A stretch of DNA of 64,000 bases from Undaria pinnatifida (taxonomy: Eukaryota > Sar > Phaeophyceae > Laminariales > Alariaceae): assembly GCA_012845835.1 (NCBI GenBank), contig JABAKD010000016.1, forward strand, positions 4,340,859 through 4,404,858, given 5' to 3'. Numbering within the stretch: the first letter of the stretch is position 1; each line of letters starts with the position of its first letter. Position numbers and translations under genes: made by a program. The notes under the pieces are model-generated. The model made no database searches, was not told the DNA's origin, and saw only the letters and a program-made list of their open reading frames with translations. This document shows positions 26,001 to 39,000 of this stretch, one piece after another.

Positions 26001-29000
26001 GAGTGCTCACGCCGACGGGTGCCGGGATCGGCGCCGGGGTCGGGTGGGGAGGAGCTGTGGAAGAGGGGGCTGTGGGGGGCGGGCAGCAGCGAGCAGTGGA
26101 TGGAGAGGCTGGCGGATGAGGTGGGAAGCCAATTTATGTTGTGACCTCTGCGTGTGCGTATGTACTATGTGGCTGGCTTTGTGTTTGTTGCTTTGTTTGT
26201 GGTTTGTCTGTTCTGTTCGTCTGTTTGTCTGTTCTGTTCGTCTATTTGTCTGTTAGTTTGTATGTCGGACAGTCGGGTTGCCTGCGTGTGTTCTTGATTG
26301 GTTTGTTGCTTTTTGTATCTGTTTGTCTGTACATGTCTGTATGCCAGTCAGCCTTTTGTTTGTGTCTGCTTGCTTCTTTGTTTTTCAAAGTTTGTGGATG
26401 TTTTTGTTGTTTTTGTCGGGCTGATTGCTTGTCTGATGATGTAATTGTCTGAGTGGTTGTCTATCTTTCTTGTCGTCGTTTATTTCTGTCTGTTGGTCTT
26501 AAACCGATTGTGTTTTGTTGTAGCCGGTGTTAGGTATGTTGTTAGTGGTGTCGGTGTTGTTGATGTTGTTGCTGTTGTTGTTGTTGTTGTTGTTGTCGTT
26601 GTTGTTGCAGTTCATGTTGATGTTGCTGTTGCTGTTGTTGCGGTGTTCCCAGCCCACTCCTGCCCCTTGCGTGTTTGCTCTCGAGAGTATTAGGTGAATA
26701 TGCTATCTTGGCTCGACAACGCCCCCCCCCCCCCCCCTCGCCGCCGCCTCCGCTGCACTTTATCCCTTAACTTTGACCGTAACCTTGATAAAGATTCGGT
26801 GGAGGAAAGCGCACGGCGACTTCGTGGCTCTCTGGCACAAGGTCTGCGAGACCTCTTCCAGCCTCCGCGCCACGGTAACCGCAGTAGCCCAGGCCGCTTC
26901 CAACGCCGCCGCCGCCGCTGCCGCCGCTTCCAACTCCTCCGCGCCTACCGGGGGATTTTACCGCGGCGCAGGCGGTAGTGGGGGGATTGGCGGGGGTGGA
27001 CTACCCCCTTCGTCCGCCGCTGCCGCGCAGCAACAACACGGGGTGCCTATCGGTGGCGGTTTCGGTGCGAGAGTTGCTGGGCGCGGGGGAGGCGCGTCTG
27101 TGGCGAGTGCGAGAGGTGATGCTGCCGACGGGTGGGCGGCGCTAGAGCGGGATCTGGAGAGGGTGGGCGTGCCCTCAAACGGCTCGGGTTATGCGGGGTT
27201 CGGGAGGCAGATGTGGGAGTTTAAAAGGGCTAACAAGGATTATGTGCTTTCGCCCACTTACCCGCAGGTGGGTGGTGTGCTTGACGCGGGGGGGGGTTGG
27301 GGGACTGGATGGGGGTCGTGTTGCTAGGATGTTGTACTGCTTTGATTTTACTAGGGGTCTGTAAGGTATTTCTGTGTGGTTTGCCCTGGATTGGCATTGG
27401 ATTTCAGGGACAATGAGCACTGCGTTGGGGGAAGGGTCGGGACTCTTTCGCGTGCGTTCGTTGTATAATGCGGATGGATGTGCGACCTACTGCTGTTCAA
27501 TCGATGTGTTTGCATGCATCACGTCACTCCTCGTGCCGCCCACCATTTTTTTTTCGCGCCAGGTTCTTGCCTTCCCGTCGTCTCTCACACCGTCCCAGCT
27601 GGCGGCCGCGGCTCCGCAGCGAAGCCGTAGTCGAGTGCCTGCCCTGGTGTGGCTGCACCCGGCGTCCAAAGCGCCCCTTGTGCGCTCCAGCCAGCCCATG
27701 GCCGGTATGACCACGAAGGTGTGTCCTGCTGTACCTTACTGTATTGTATCTTGGCGTGGAATAGACCCGATGACATCGCCGCCGGATCGCTCGCCAGTCC
27801 TAGGGAAGACGCCGTGGACACTGGTGTTCCTCCTGGCGTGGCTGTCGGGCCGCCCGCCGTGAAGGAATTGCGCGACAATTGGGTAGCATCAACTAGCTAT
27901 CGTTTGTTGCGCGTTCACTCTGTGACTTTGACCGCACTTCCGGTCTGTTTTATCGCTATATCATGCATTGGCTCTGCAAGGATTTTTTCAGATGAGTTTC
28001 TGTGGCGGTTCTGTATTTATGGGTTGCGTTTCCGGTGAAATATCTTGTCTGGAAAAAAAAATAATAATAAACGGGAAGACACGTATCGGTTGGTGCATAA
28101 GCAACGCCTTGTTAAATTCTAATTTCCAACTGCGTAAAGTTGGGCGGTGCGTGGCCGATCTCCCGTTTTGACGGGATCTCGACTGGCCCAGCTCGTAGGG
28201 TTGGCGTAATACAGGAAGCGTTAGTAACATAATATTAACCATGGGAGTGAACTCGCGGCTTCTTTTACTTGTGCTCGGAATCGTTTTTATTTCGAAAGCG
28301 TAACGACGGCGGCCGCCACCGACGGTAGAGTCAAATCACTGACCCCTTCTGCTGTGTGTTTATGTTTTGTGCTGTTCACATCAACATTTCCACCCATGTG
28401 CATCTATCCAGCACAACTGAAGAAACATCTGTTCTCTAACCTCACGTTGTTTTGTTCCCGAAAACGGGAGTACAGTTCTAAAGCGGTCAAAGCATCATCG
28501 TGGCCTTGCTCGCATGAGTCAGATTAGCCCTCTTACTGCTGAGAAATGGACTGCTCTTTTTTTTCCAAGTTTTATAGTTGATTTCCAAGAAGTGGGTGAA
28601 ATAAGTACTAAATGGGTTATAACTTTGTTTCTACCTCCAATTGCCGGCAAAAAGAAAGCGGGACGCAGTTAAAATTGCATTAGCCTTGGCGATGTTCTCA
28701 CCCCACAAATCACACTAGAGAAAGTACCAAATATTTTTCAATTTTTGAAATGATTCGCACATTTTTCTCAGGTTTTTCAAAACACGCGGCTAAGCTAGGC
28801 CGCGCTCGGGTCGGAGCCTTAGCCAGGGTTAGGGTTGGGGTTAGGTTGGGTCGACGCCCTCTCGCGATTTTGATGAAAAAGAAACGCGAAAACACGAAAA
28901 CCAGCCTAAAAAACTTCATATAGTGAAAGATGTTTGGTAATTTATCTGGTACGATTTGTGGGACAAATACCGTTAAAGGTGCCTCTAAAATTGGGGTGGT

Positions 29001-29869
29001 CTTGAGTTTTGATCGTTCGCCTGTGTTGGTGTCGTGGTTTCCTTCTTTAGGTGCTGAGCGAGGACATCTACCTCCTCAAGCAAATCCGGGTTACGCTCGA
29101 TGCGACGAAGCTCAGCATTGTCGATGCTAGGTCGCTCCTCAACGCCAAGGCCAACCAGGTACGGAAGTTGCCTGCCTTCGGTTCTTGTGTGCTGCAGCTT
29201 GTTCTCGTAACAGCTGCTTTTGATTTTTTTTTTTGCTGGTGATGATACCGGTAGTGATGTGTGTGATGCAGTTGATGACGCTGTTGCTTATCAAAGATGT
29301 CAAGAAACGGCAGGTTGACCCCTTGACCGACGGCATTTTTGCAATACTTTACCTCGACTGACGCCAATTTACTAGCTATTAGTGTGGAGCGATCGGTTTT
29401 AAAACCCTGACCACCTTGACTGACGCCAAACTACTAGGTTTTAGTGTGGAAATATCGTTTTGAAACCCTTGACCGCTAGACGTTTTCGCTTGACTGATCG
29501 TCTCCGGACATAATTGGTAGCTGATGGTTGTGATGGTTGTGATGGTTGTGAATGCTTCTGATGCTGCTTGTGAATGATGCTATTGCTGCTGATGCCTGCG
29601 AATGTTGCTTCTGCTGTTCCTTTTGAATGCCGATGCTGCCGCTGCGCGTGAATGGTGGTGATGGTGATGCCTACGGTTGTTATGGTGGTAGTGGCGATGT
29701 CGGCGTTCCCTCACCGTCGCGGCCTTGCTTTTTTTCGCTCCCCACATTCACTGAGGGTTGTTTGATATTGCCTATTTTTCTGCCCTGCTGAGCTTCCCCC
29801 CCCCCCCTGCGCATGTTCGGTTGGTCGGTGATTGCGCAACGCGCGTCGATCGCCACAAACGCGGAATAT

Positions 29870-29910
<41 letters not shown>

Positions 29911-29970
29911 CCACTACTACTACTACCACTACTACTACTACTACTACTACTTACAACAACAACTACAACT

Positions 29971-30054
<84 letters not shown>

Positions 30055-33000
30055 GGTGACCGGCAAGGGGTACGAAGACGTGAACGACATCGGCCGGGAC
30101 GTCGCGACGCTTAACTTCATGGGAATCGAGAACATACACTCCGTCCGAGACAGCCTGGCGGCGTACTGCTCGGCGTCGCAGGCGCAGGGGCAGGAGTTCT
30201 ACCACGCCGTCGGCGCGAGCGGCTGGTTGCGGCACCTCGCCCAGGTACTGAAATGCTGGCTCATCTGTCTTCGTCGTCGCAAGGTTTTGTTGGCTTTGTT
30301 TTTTTAGTTCGTTTTTTTTTTTTTTTTCTTGCCTCACGCCTATACCATTGAGAGACGCGGTACGCGCCAACGAGGTATTGGATTTGCCATGCTCATTTTT
30401 GACGATATCTTAGCTCACTTCGTGGGACACATCAACGACACGAACATGGGTACGTCGCTGAAATATCTGCACCATCCTGCAACAGAGCAGCAACAACTAC
30501 CAAGGTGTACCGCCCCTTCCTCCCTCCCCCCCCCTCCGAGCAGAGCAGCAGCAGCAGCAACGACCACGGTGTACTGCCCCTTCTCCACCCCCCTCCTGCT
30601 TTCTCGCCAATCGCTGTGGGGAGAAATTTCTAGCGTTTATCCGTGACCCGCTCTGCTCCCCCCGTCTCCGCCTCCACCGCGTATTTCTCCAAGCAAGTGC
30701 CTGAGCCTCTCCTGTCTCGTCTCCTTTCCTGTTGACCAATGCACGCAGCTTTTTTTTCTAACCATGTACTTGGGAGCTCTCCTATCTCCTCTCGTCTTCT
30801 GTCTCCGAATGCACACAGCACGCGTTGACCAACCACGTACTTCAACATTGCCTCTTCCCTCCTGCTGTGTGTACATATGTAAACGAATTGTGCACGGCAT
30901 TTTTTGTCCAACCACGTACTTGAACCTCTGCTCTCTTCTCTTCTGTTTTATGTACATTGAACAATGTGCCTGTAGATAATGAAAGGCGCGGCATTTGTGG
31001 TGGACGAGCTGCAGAGAGGTGTGGCGGTGCTGGTTCACTGCTCCGATGGCTGGGACAGGACGGCGCAGCTCACGGCCTTGGCCCAGGTAAGCACAGAGAG
31101 ACAGACGCAGAGAAAGGGGTGGGGGGGCAGGGAGCGAGGAGCGGGAGGGGAAGAGAGAAAGGGAGGGAGAGAAGGGGGAGAGGGAAAGAGCGAGAGAGGA
31201 AGAGCAGGAGATACCCCGTTGACGCGCGGCGATGGTGGTGGCGGCGACGGGGGGGGGGGGGGGGAAGTGCGTAATATTCACCAGGTACACGAGTAGGTCG
31301 GTGACTACCCTGGGGACTCAGTGCTGCTGCAGTACCAGATGGTCAAACATTACCATTTTTTGGTGCTCTGTTTTCTGTTGTCCTGCTGCGGGTGCACTGT
31401 GTGTGTCTGTACAACGTGTTGCGCGTGTGTACTCACGCACGTGGCCGTAGTGCGGCGTAGTACGTGGTTGACCGTGCGTTTTTGGCTCTTGAGCGTACGT
31501 ATATACATGCCGAACGTGAGAGACGTTCGCGATGCTCGATCTCACGGCTGAGATGCCTGTTGTGTTGTTTTTTTATTAACACGTGGTGATCTTTGTCGTA
31601 TTGTACGTGCGCATACGTGGGAGGTTGGGCTTTTTAGGCAGGGGTCTCGGTCGGTTGCTGCGGCTTTTTGTGCATATGGTATGGTGACGAAAATAATTTA
31701 CGCGTCCGAGGTCCGCCCGCGGTTTAGCGGGGCTGAAGGGGGCGCAATAATCGTCCCAGTTGTTCTTGAAATGTCCCGCACGTAATCTCCCGCACGGCAG
31801 GGGAAAGGGGAGGGGAAGAGGAAGAAATGTGGGCTTTGTATCATGGCCTTGGCGTTTTGTCTTTTACCTTTGAACTGCTGTGTATGACGTACTTACTCTT
31901 GAAATCCCACGCACGAAATCTCCCGCACGGCAGAGGAACGGGGAGATGGGAAAGGAGAAGGAAAGATGAAGAAAATTGGACTTCGTAGCCTTGGCGTTTT
32001 GTCTATTACCCTTGACCTGTGCCTAGGGAGAGGAAGAAAATTGGGCTTCATAGCCTTGGCGTTTTGTCTAGTACCCTTGACCTGTGTATGATATGTACCT
32101 AGATCTCCGTAGGCTCGTTTTCGTTGCTTTTGAGTTTTGTTTCTCTCGCCGGCAGCTAAACCTGCACCCGTGTAATCCTACATGTTGTTCTCACATTAAC
32201 TCGCATAATCAAGTCCGTGGTCACAGGACAGGCTCCAGTCACTCTGGAGCTGAGGAATACCCCAGGAAAAACACAAACAAACCAAAGGTGATACACGCAT
32301 ATGTGTTGTTGATGTTTATCACAGCTGACTCAATTCATGCCTCCACCAGAAACATATAAAAGTAAAATCGGGAGTCAGCCTACGATGAGCCAGGTCCACA
32401 CTGGTGCATACGTCTCACTACTCGCGCCTGGAAAAACCAACTATACCGCTTGCCACCCAAGAAAGACTACCACGTATATATTGCACGTAGTACATATCAC
32501 TACGCATACGCACGACAGACGCAAATCAATTGGAAAAAAGAAGCAAAGAAAAGAAAAGAAGATAAAGGAAAGAAAAGTAAAGACAAGACAAGAAAGCGAA
32601 AAAACGAAAAAGGAAAGGAAAGAATAGAAGAGACAAGAAAAGCAAGAAAAGACGAGACAAGAAGAGGAAGCAAGGAAAGGAAAATACAGCAAGCTGGAAG
32701 GGTTCGAGGTGCCTGTCTGATTTTTTACAGACTGTTTTAAAAATCATACGTCAGCTGTGAGTTCGATAAATTTAGGGGTCGATACTCGTCTTTGCAAGTT
32801 AAGTTACGTGGTACACCGGCCGCTCGTTTTTTTCCCATCATCTCATGCCTCCTGCACAGGTGTGTTCTCGTGGACCAAACCCGTTCTCTTGGATAGAGCT
32901 CGTGTTTATTGACAAAGCTTTCGTTTGCAAAACTCGTTTGCGTTGACGATGCTCGTTTTGCTGACACTGTTTTGGTTTGTTTGTTCTTTTTTCCCCTATG

Positions 33001-36000
33001 CAGCTGTACCTGGACCCGTACTACCGCACTTTGGAGGGTTTCGAGGTGTTGGTGGAGAAGGAGTGGTGCTCGTTCGGCCACATGTTCGGCGCTCGTGCTC
33101 ACTCCGACTCCCCCACGGAGTCGTCCCCCGTGTTTCTGCAGTGGCTAGACGCCGTTTGGCAGGTAAGACGGGTAAGACGAGAGGGTACCATGTATGCATT
33201 AATTGCATGCATGGACGTATAATCGTTTGACTATTAACGCTCTGCATCCCTACGATGCCGGGACGGAGCACGTCGGGTTTTCACCGACCAGACAGACATG
33301 GCATGAACCAAGCGCGACAATGGAGGGGGGCGGGGTAAAACATGTGTGTTCAGGTGCTTTAGCGCTGCACTAAGGTTATGGTTATACGTTTGAGATGGAG
33401 TCCCCACCCCAAGGGAAAAGCCCGCACATGTCCAGTCTCCTATGTTCTACTACAGGGTATCGTACTACTGCTGTAATGAAAAATTACGCGCGAGTCCGGC
33501 TAAATCTGCTCGTATTTTTTAATGGGTCCGGGTGTGAGCTCGCCTGGTAATTTGAAATTCCCACGGTCCCGAGTGTTGAGTTTTGCTGCATGGGAGTCTT
33601 TCCCCACCCCTCTCCCGAGTCCCGCTTCTGCTGACGTTTTTTACTACCCCCCCCCCCCCCCCCCCCCCCCCCCTCACCACACCGTGTCGCACACCTGCGG
33701 CTCTCCGGCTGCGTGTGGTGTCTTGGTCGTGTAACGCGTTCATTGGATGCGACCAATTTTGTCAGCTGCTGAGGCAGTACCCTTCTGCCTTCGAGTTTAC
33801 CGGTCACTACCTGGAGCGGTTGGTGGAAGGGTTGTACAGTGCCGCTTTTATCAACTTTTCAGGTGAATTCTTGTTTTATTTGTGCTCACCAGTTGTCTGT
33901 AGTTTCTACGTAATCAGACTTTTTATTACGCGGATCATTTTTTGTTTGCGGTACTACTACTAGTTCGTACCAGCACCAGCTACTGTAGAAATATACTAAA
34001 CATGTCGAGCTGCTGGTGGAAGGGCTGTTTAGCTGTGCCTCCATCAACTTTTCGGGTGAGGCCTGTTTCTAGTTTTTTCTGCACAGCGTGGTAGCACTTT
34101 ACCGGGAACATGCTCTTCTATAAATTAGATAAGACTCCTCCGCTGTGAGGTCTATATTTGCGTCGAAACCTGGCTGTCCAAGCTGCGTTTGATATTTCCA
34201 CGGTGGGCTTCTGCTGCACTTACGCAATTACAGCAGTGCTATTGTTCGTGGAAGCAATATATTAGTAAAGTGTGTGAATAGCTTGTCTCCCCTCCCTCTT
34301 GACGTCTTGATGCGTTGTTCAGGTAACTGTGAGCGCGAGAGGAAGGAAAAGCTGAGGGACCTCCATTCGGCGGGCAGCGGCGCCGTGAGCCTTTTCGTCT
34401 ACCTCAGGTAAGGTACAACCTTGAGCTTTCAAATTCGACCGACCGGTTGATGTAGGCGTACATTGTTTTTTTTCGCGGTACAACAGGTAGCCGTTCTGAA
34501 GTGACCGTGATGCAACGGCGACGAGAACAAATGTTTTTCTTCTTCTGGCTGATGGTCATTGGTTGGGGTTGGTGCTGTTTTTGCTACGCCGCCGCTATCC
34601 ACCCCCCCCTCCCCCCCCCCCCCCTCCCCCTCACCCATTGAGGTTGGCGTTGGTTGGCAACGAGACTGTAAAATATGCCATTCACTGCATGAGCTAGACA
34701 ACCAGGGTGCCGTTTATTTATTTATTTTTTCATTTGGCGGTCACCATGATTGTTATCGAGTAGATCATGTGCGGGGTGGAGAACCCTAACTGCGCACAAC
34801 AAGGGGAATGATCGCATCACGTAGTGTAAACATGGTAAGGCACCCACGAGGCAGTTACATAGTAATACCCATGGCCGCCTCTGGAGTGGTCACACCAGAA
34901 AACAAACTATAACTCATTGGCGCTGTCAGCCATAAGCAAGAAAGTAGGCACAAGATGCCGAAGTCCTTCGTAAGAGCGGTTCTTGGAAGAATGCAGTTCA
35001 CCCTTCATGCGACTCTCCGAACACCTCACGGCGCTTGGCGCCGTGGTGCTAGCAATGTCTGTCTGGTTGGTGAAAACCCGACTTTCTCCGTCCCGGCATA
35101 GTAGGGATGCGAGAGTACACCGCCTTCCCCTCACTCCCTTCCTCCGCCCCCCGCCCCGGCCTTTCCACATTTTGCGTTTTTTTGCGGCGCGTGCTTGCTG
35201 CTACTGCTACGTGTTTGTGTGCGCGTGCGCGTTTACCAGGGAGCATGCTATGGAGGGGCACATGACTGCACCCCTGCTTAACGCGCTCTACCGCCCGCCG
35301 AGACAGGGGGTTAGCGGCGGCCGGGGCCCATCCGTGAGGACGGTGGACGTGCTGCGGCCCTGCTGCGAGCTGCAAGGCTTGGAGATCTGGCAGTCGGTGT
35401 TCATGCGGGATAATTTGCTTCTCCACCACAGGTGCGTTCGCCGGAGGATTTTAGTGTGTACTTGGTATATGTTTTGCGGCCCGGTGCTGTGCTTGGTCTG
35501 GTCTGGCAGTTTTCTGCGGTCTCTGGGAGGGGCCTGTCATGAGGGTGAACACACAATGATGGGGTTTGCTATAGTTTTAAGGGTTAGAATGCCGCTCTGC
35601 TTGCGAGCCTCGCCCTATCTTTTAGGTGTCCTTTCCCAGGGAAACGCTAAGGGACAACGACACCACGCCTCTCGAAAGGTCGGCATGAAAAGCATACCGG
35701 GGGGTTGGGATTTCGGTGAAATATTTGTAAAAAATGCATAGTTTTCTTGATTTTTTTCCCCTTGGTTTCATTCCGGGTGTACTAGTACCAACCCCCCTTT
35801 GTCTAGCTCTCGGAAAAATCGGTGTTGTGTCCGATTGCTTTTTTAGCGTGTTCCCCGGTCATTTTTTTTTTTTTCACACTTTTACTTTCCAGCTTCTGGA
35901 CAAAGCCGTGGTCACAGGTGTCGTCCCTTCTCCCCCCCCAGTTCTTGTCTTCAATTTTTATCGCGCATAGGGTTCAGCAATCCCACTGCTCGTCGATTTT

Positions 36001-39000
36001 TCATCGAGTGTTGCTAACTCACGCTCTCGCGTTTTCCGCAAGTCAATCTGTGCACAAGAAAAAGTCCCGACGAATTTATACCGGTATGCACTCGGGGGGA
36101 TTCGAACTCACGAAGCTGACCTATACCAGGCTCGAGGATAACCTGATACGCCACCGGGGCGACCGGAGTACCTTACCTTAGCTTTCCTTATCCTTACGGT
36201 ATCATTTCGCCGCGCTATCCCGCCGCTTGCGCTAACGTTATTTTCTCGCTTGCTCAGGGAGCACCAGATGTCGGTGGAGCAAGGACTGCGATTACAGGTG
36301 CGTCTATTCAAATAGCGGTATAGAGAATCGAGAAAACAATTGATGCTCATGTAGTTTGAGTACCAGGTAGGCGCGTGTGTTGGTTGGTTGCGTGAACGGT
36401 TGGTTGTCGACCCGACTCTTTTCCTTCGTGTGCGGAGGGAGTGACGAACTAGAGAGGATAGCCATAGACAAGGAGCGATAGGGGGTGAGTGAAGCCGGCG
36501 GGGAGTTTGGGAACGAATCCGTTGGACATCCGGCTCTCTCTCTCTCTCTTCTCTCTATTTATATCTGTTTTGCTCTCTATTTGTCTTATCAAGTTTTTTT
36601 TTTTTTTTCTTTCTAGCTTTTTGTGTGTTTGTGTACTTCCGCTTTCCGTCTTAGTTTCTCTACCTTTAGTTGTCTCTCCCTCTATCCCTTTCCCTCTCTT
36701 CTCGTCTCTGTACCTCTCTATCTGTCCGTGTTCTGTATACCTGTCTTACACGCCTGTCGGTCTGTCTGTCTTTATGTGTGTTGGTCGGCTGGTCCGTCCG
36801 TCGGTCCGCCGGTCTGTCTGTCCGTCGGTCCGCGTCTCCCTCCTTCCTCGTCGGCCACTTCCTGTTCGTTCCTTCCGCGCGGCGGGTCCAACAAACGATC
36901 AAAAACTGGGAAACCATCCGACCGTCGACGCTGCCCTGTCCTGCACGCGGAAAATCCACGGAATACGCTTGGAAAAATTGCACCTTCTGGGGACATGATC
37001 TTGTCAAACGTCAAACCACCAGGTAGCTAAGTTAACGACGGCTCACGCCGCATCTAGCCGCCGTCTCACCGCCATTCTCGCAGCCCTCGCGTTTGCTGTC
37101 CTTGCTGTAGTGGTGGGGACGGTGGTGGCGGGTGAAATCTATGGGTACCACCACCGCGACTTGCCCGCGTTTGCTTCCGGTCTAGCGTTTTCCGCGCTGC
37201 CGGCTGTTGTCGTGTGGGCCTTGCCCCTCTTGGTCTTCGTACCCACGGCTTCGGGTTGACGTGGGATTGTTGCTCGAACTCAGGGCTTTAGGTTGATTTG
37301 GAACTGGTGTTCGTGCCCAAGGGGTTCGATTTATTCGAACTATCGCGCACGGGAGAGTTTTTTGAGTTGGGAGGGGTAGGCGCATTGCTTGGTTAGTTGG
37401 TTGGTTGGTTGGTTGATTTGGCGTCTTCGGCTTGCGCTGTTTTTTGTCCTGTGGGTGACTGACCGTCCCTGGTCAGCCGGGGGTGGGTTTGGGTTTTGCC
37501 GCGTTAATGTTTTTCGTACGCTCTGAGCGGTGCGTACGTAAGTGCGTGCGTGTGCACGTTACAAAAAACGAACATTCTTGAGCAACACCAAATTTTAATC
37601 GGCACTTCTTTGTGCTTGGACACGCGAGGGGGAGGGGCGGGGGGTGTAGCCTCTACGAGCTGAACGGTGTTGCACCCAAAGCTAACCGCGTCTTGGCCCC
37701 ATTTTGGTTTCTAGGATGTGCGGATGGGGCTACTGGGTATGGAGCGCGGGGAGAGCCGGTGTACGGAATAGTGTCTACTTCGAGTGTAAAACCTGCCAGT
37801 ATCCAGTAAGCAAGGTTATGTTGGGTTTTTTAGTTAAAGTAGGGCGCAGAGCATCTCTCTCCGAGCTTCTATATTGTTGCCGACTTGTTTTAAACGGTCT
37901 TGCGTTTTGTGTTTCCGTAGTTAACGCCCAACCTTTGCTCGGTTGGACCTTAGCTTATTCCCGGTTAAAACTGCACCCGCTTATTTCGGGAAATTACTTG
38001 CAATTTGTACGGGATATTTTTGCAGTTTGGAAAAAGTTCCAGATATTCTGAGGTAGGTCAGAAATGCAGCAGGCGGGGTCGCGTTTTTTGGTGGGTTGTT
38101 TTGTTTGGTGTCTCACGTGTGGTTGGATTTTCGAGAGGTGACCACTTTAGTGAAGGGCTTGTGTACCACGCCTGAGCTCTCCTCAAGCATTTTGCCCTCG
38201 ATCGATCCCTGGCCCTGTATTTTATTTTATTTGTGATGTCTTTGGTTTCGTATATATCGTCTTGGTTTTCGGTGAGAGCACTTGTGCGGACGGCAAGGGC
38301 TGTCCGACCAGATAGGGAAAAAAAAAGAATGAGTTGAAAATGTGTTGACTGATTGTAGTAGAGTAGTTGCCGTAAACACCTTTAGAGCTGCATACGCTTT
38401 TTGAGGATACACTGCTTGGAGTTAGTGTTGGGATAAGTTTGGTGTGCGTGTGGTAGGAATTGATGTGCTTGGGTCGGGACCAGCACAGGCGACCCGCCGT
38501 GTTGTAGTAGGAGTTTTTTGTTTTAACGTAAGGCGCACGCAAGCTCGCTGGTAGTTGCTTCGTGCGCCGATCCGAACCAAAGCAATAAAAATATTAAATA
38601 CAGCCATGACTGCTGGGAGCTTTCCTAGCCGAATACTCCCATGATATCGCATGTTTCGCGTGCAATGCCGTCACACGGGGTGGAAAATGCCATAGCAAGT
38701 CCCATTACTTTGCCTTGCTTTGCTCTGCCTTCCTGTTGTTTTTCCTTTTCTTTTCGTTTAGGTCAATGTATGTAGCAGCAGTTTTTTTTGCACCCGTGCC
38801 TATCTATATGCGGCTCTCGCCCGCCGGCTGTCTCTCCCCGATATCCCTGCCCCGCGCCCGCGCCTTCTCTCGCGCTAGCGGTGGTTCAGGTCGGCGGCTC
38901 AACTAACCCCCGTCGACCTCCCCTTGCCTTCCGTCGCCGTGCCTTTCCTTGCCCTTGCCTTTCTTTGCCTTGTCCTGGCTTGCCGTGCCGTTCCTCCCCT

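Noticed and set aside
37704-38051. Frame with CGWGYW and FECKTC cysteines, considered as a FYVE or zinc finger
   Set aside because: Cysteine spacing does not fit FYVE, no R-K-H-H-C-R motif is present, and no phase-consistent splice chain includes it.
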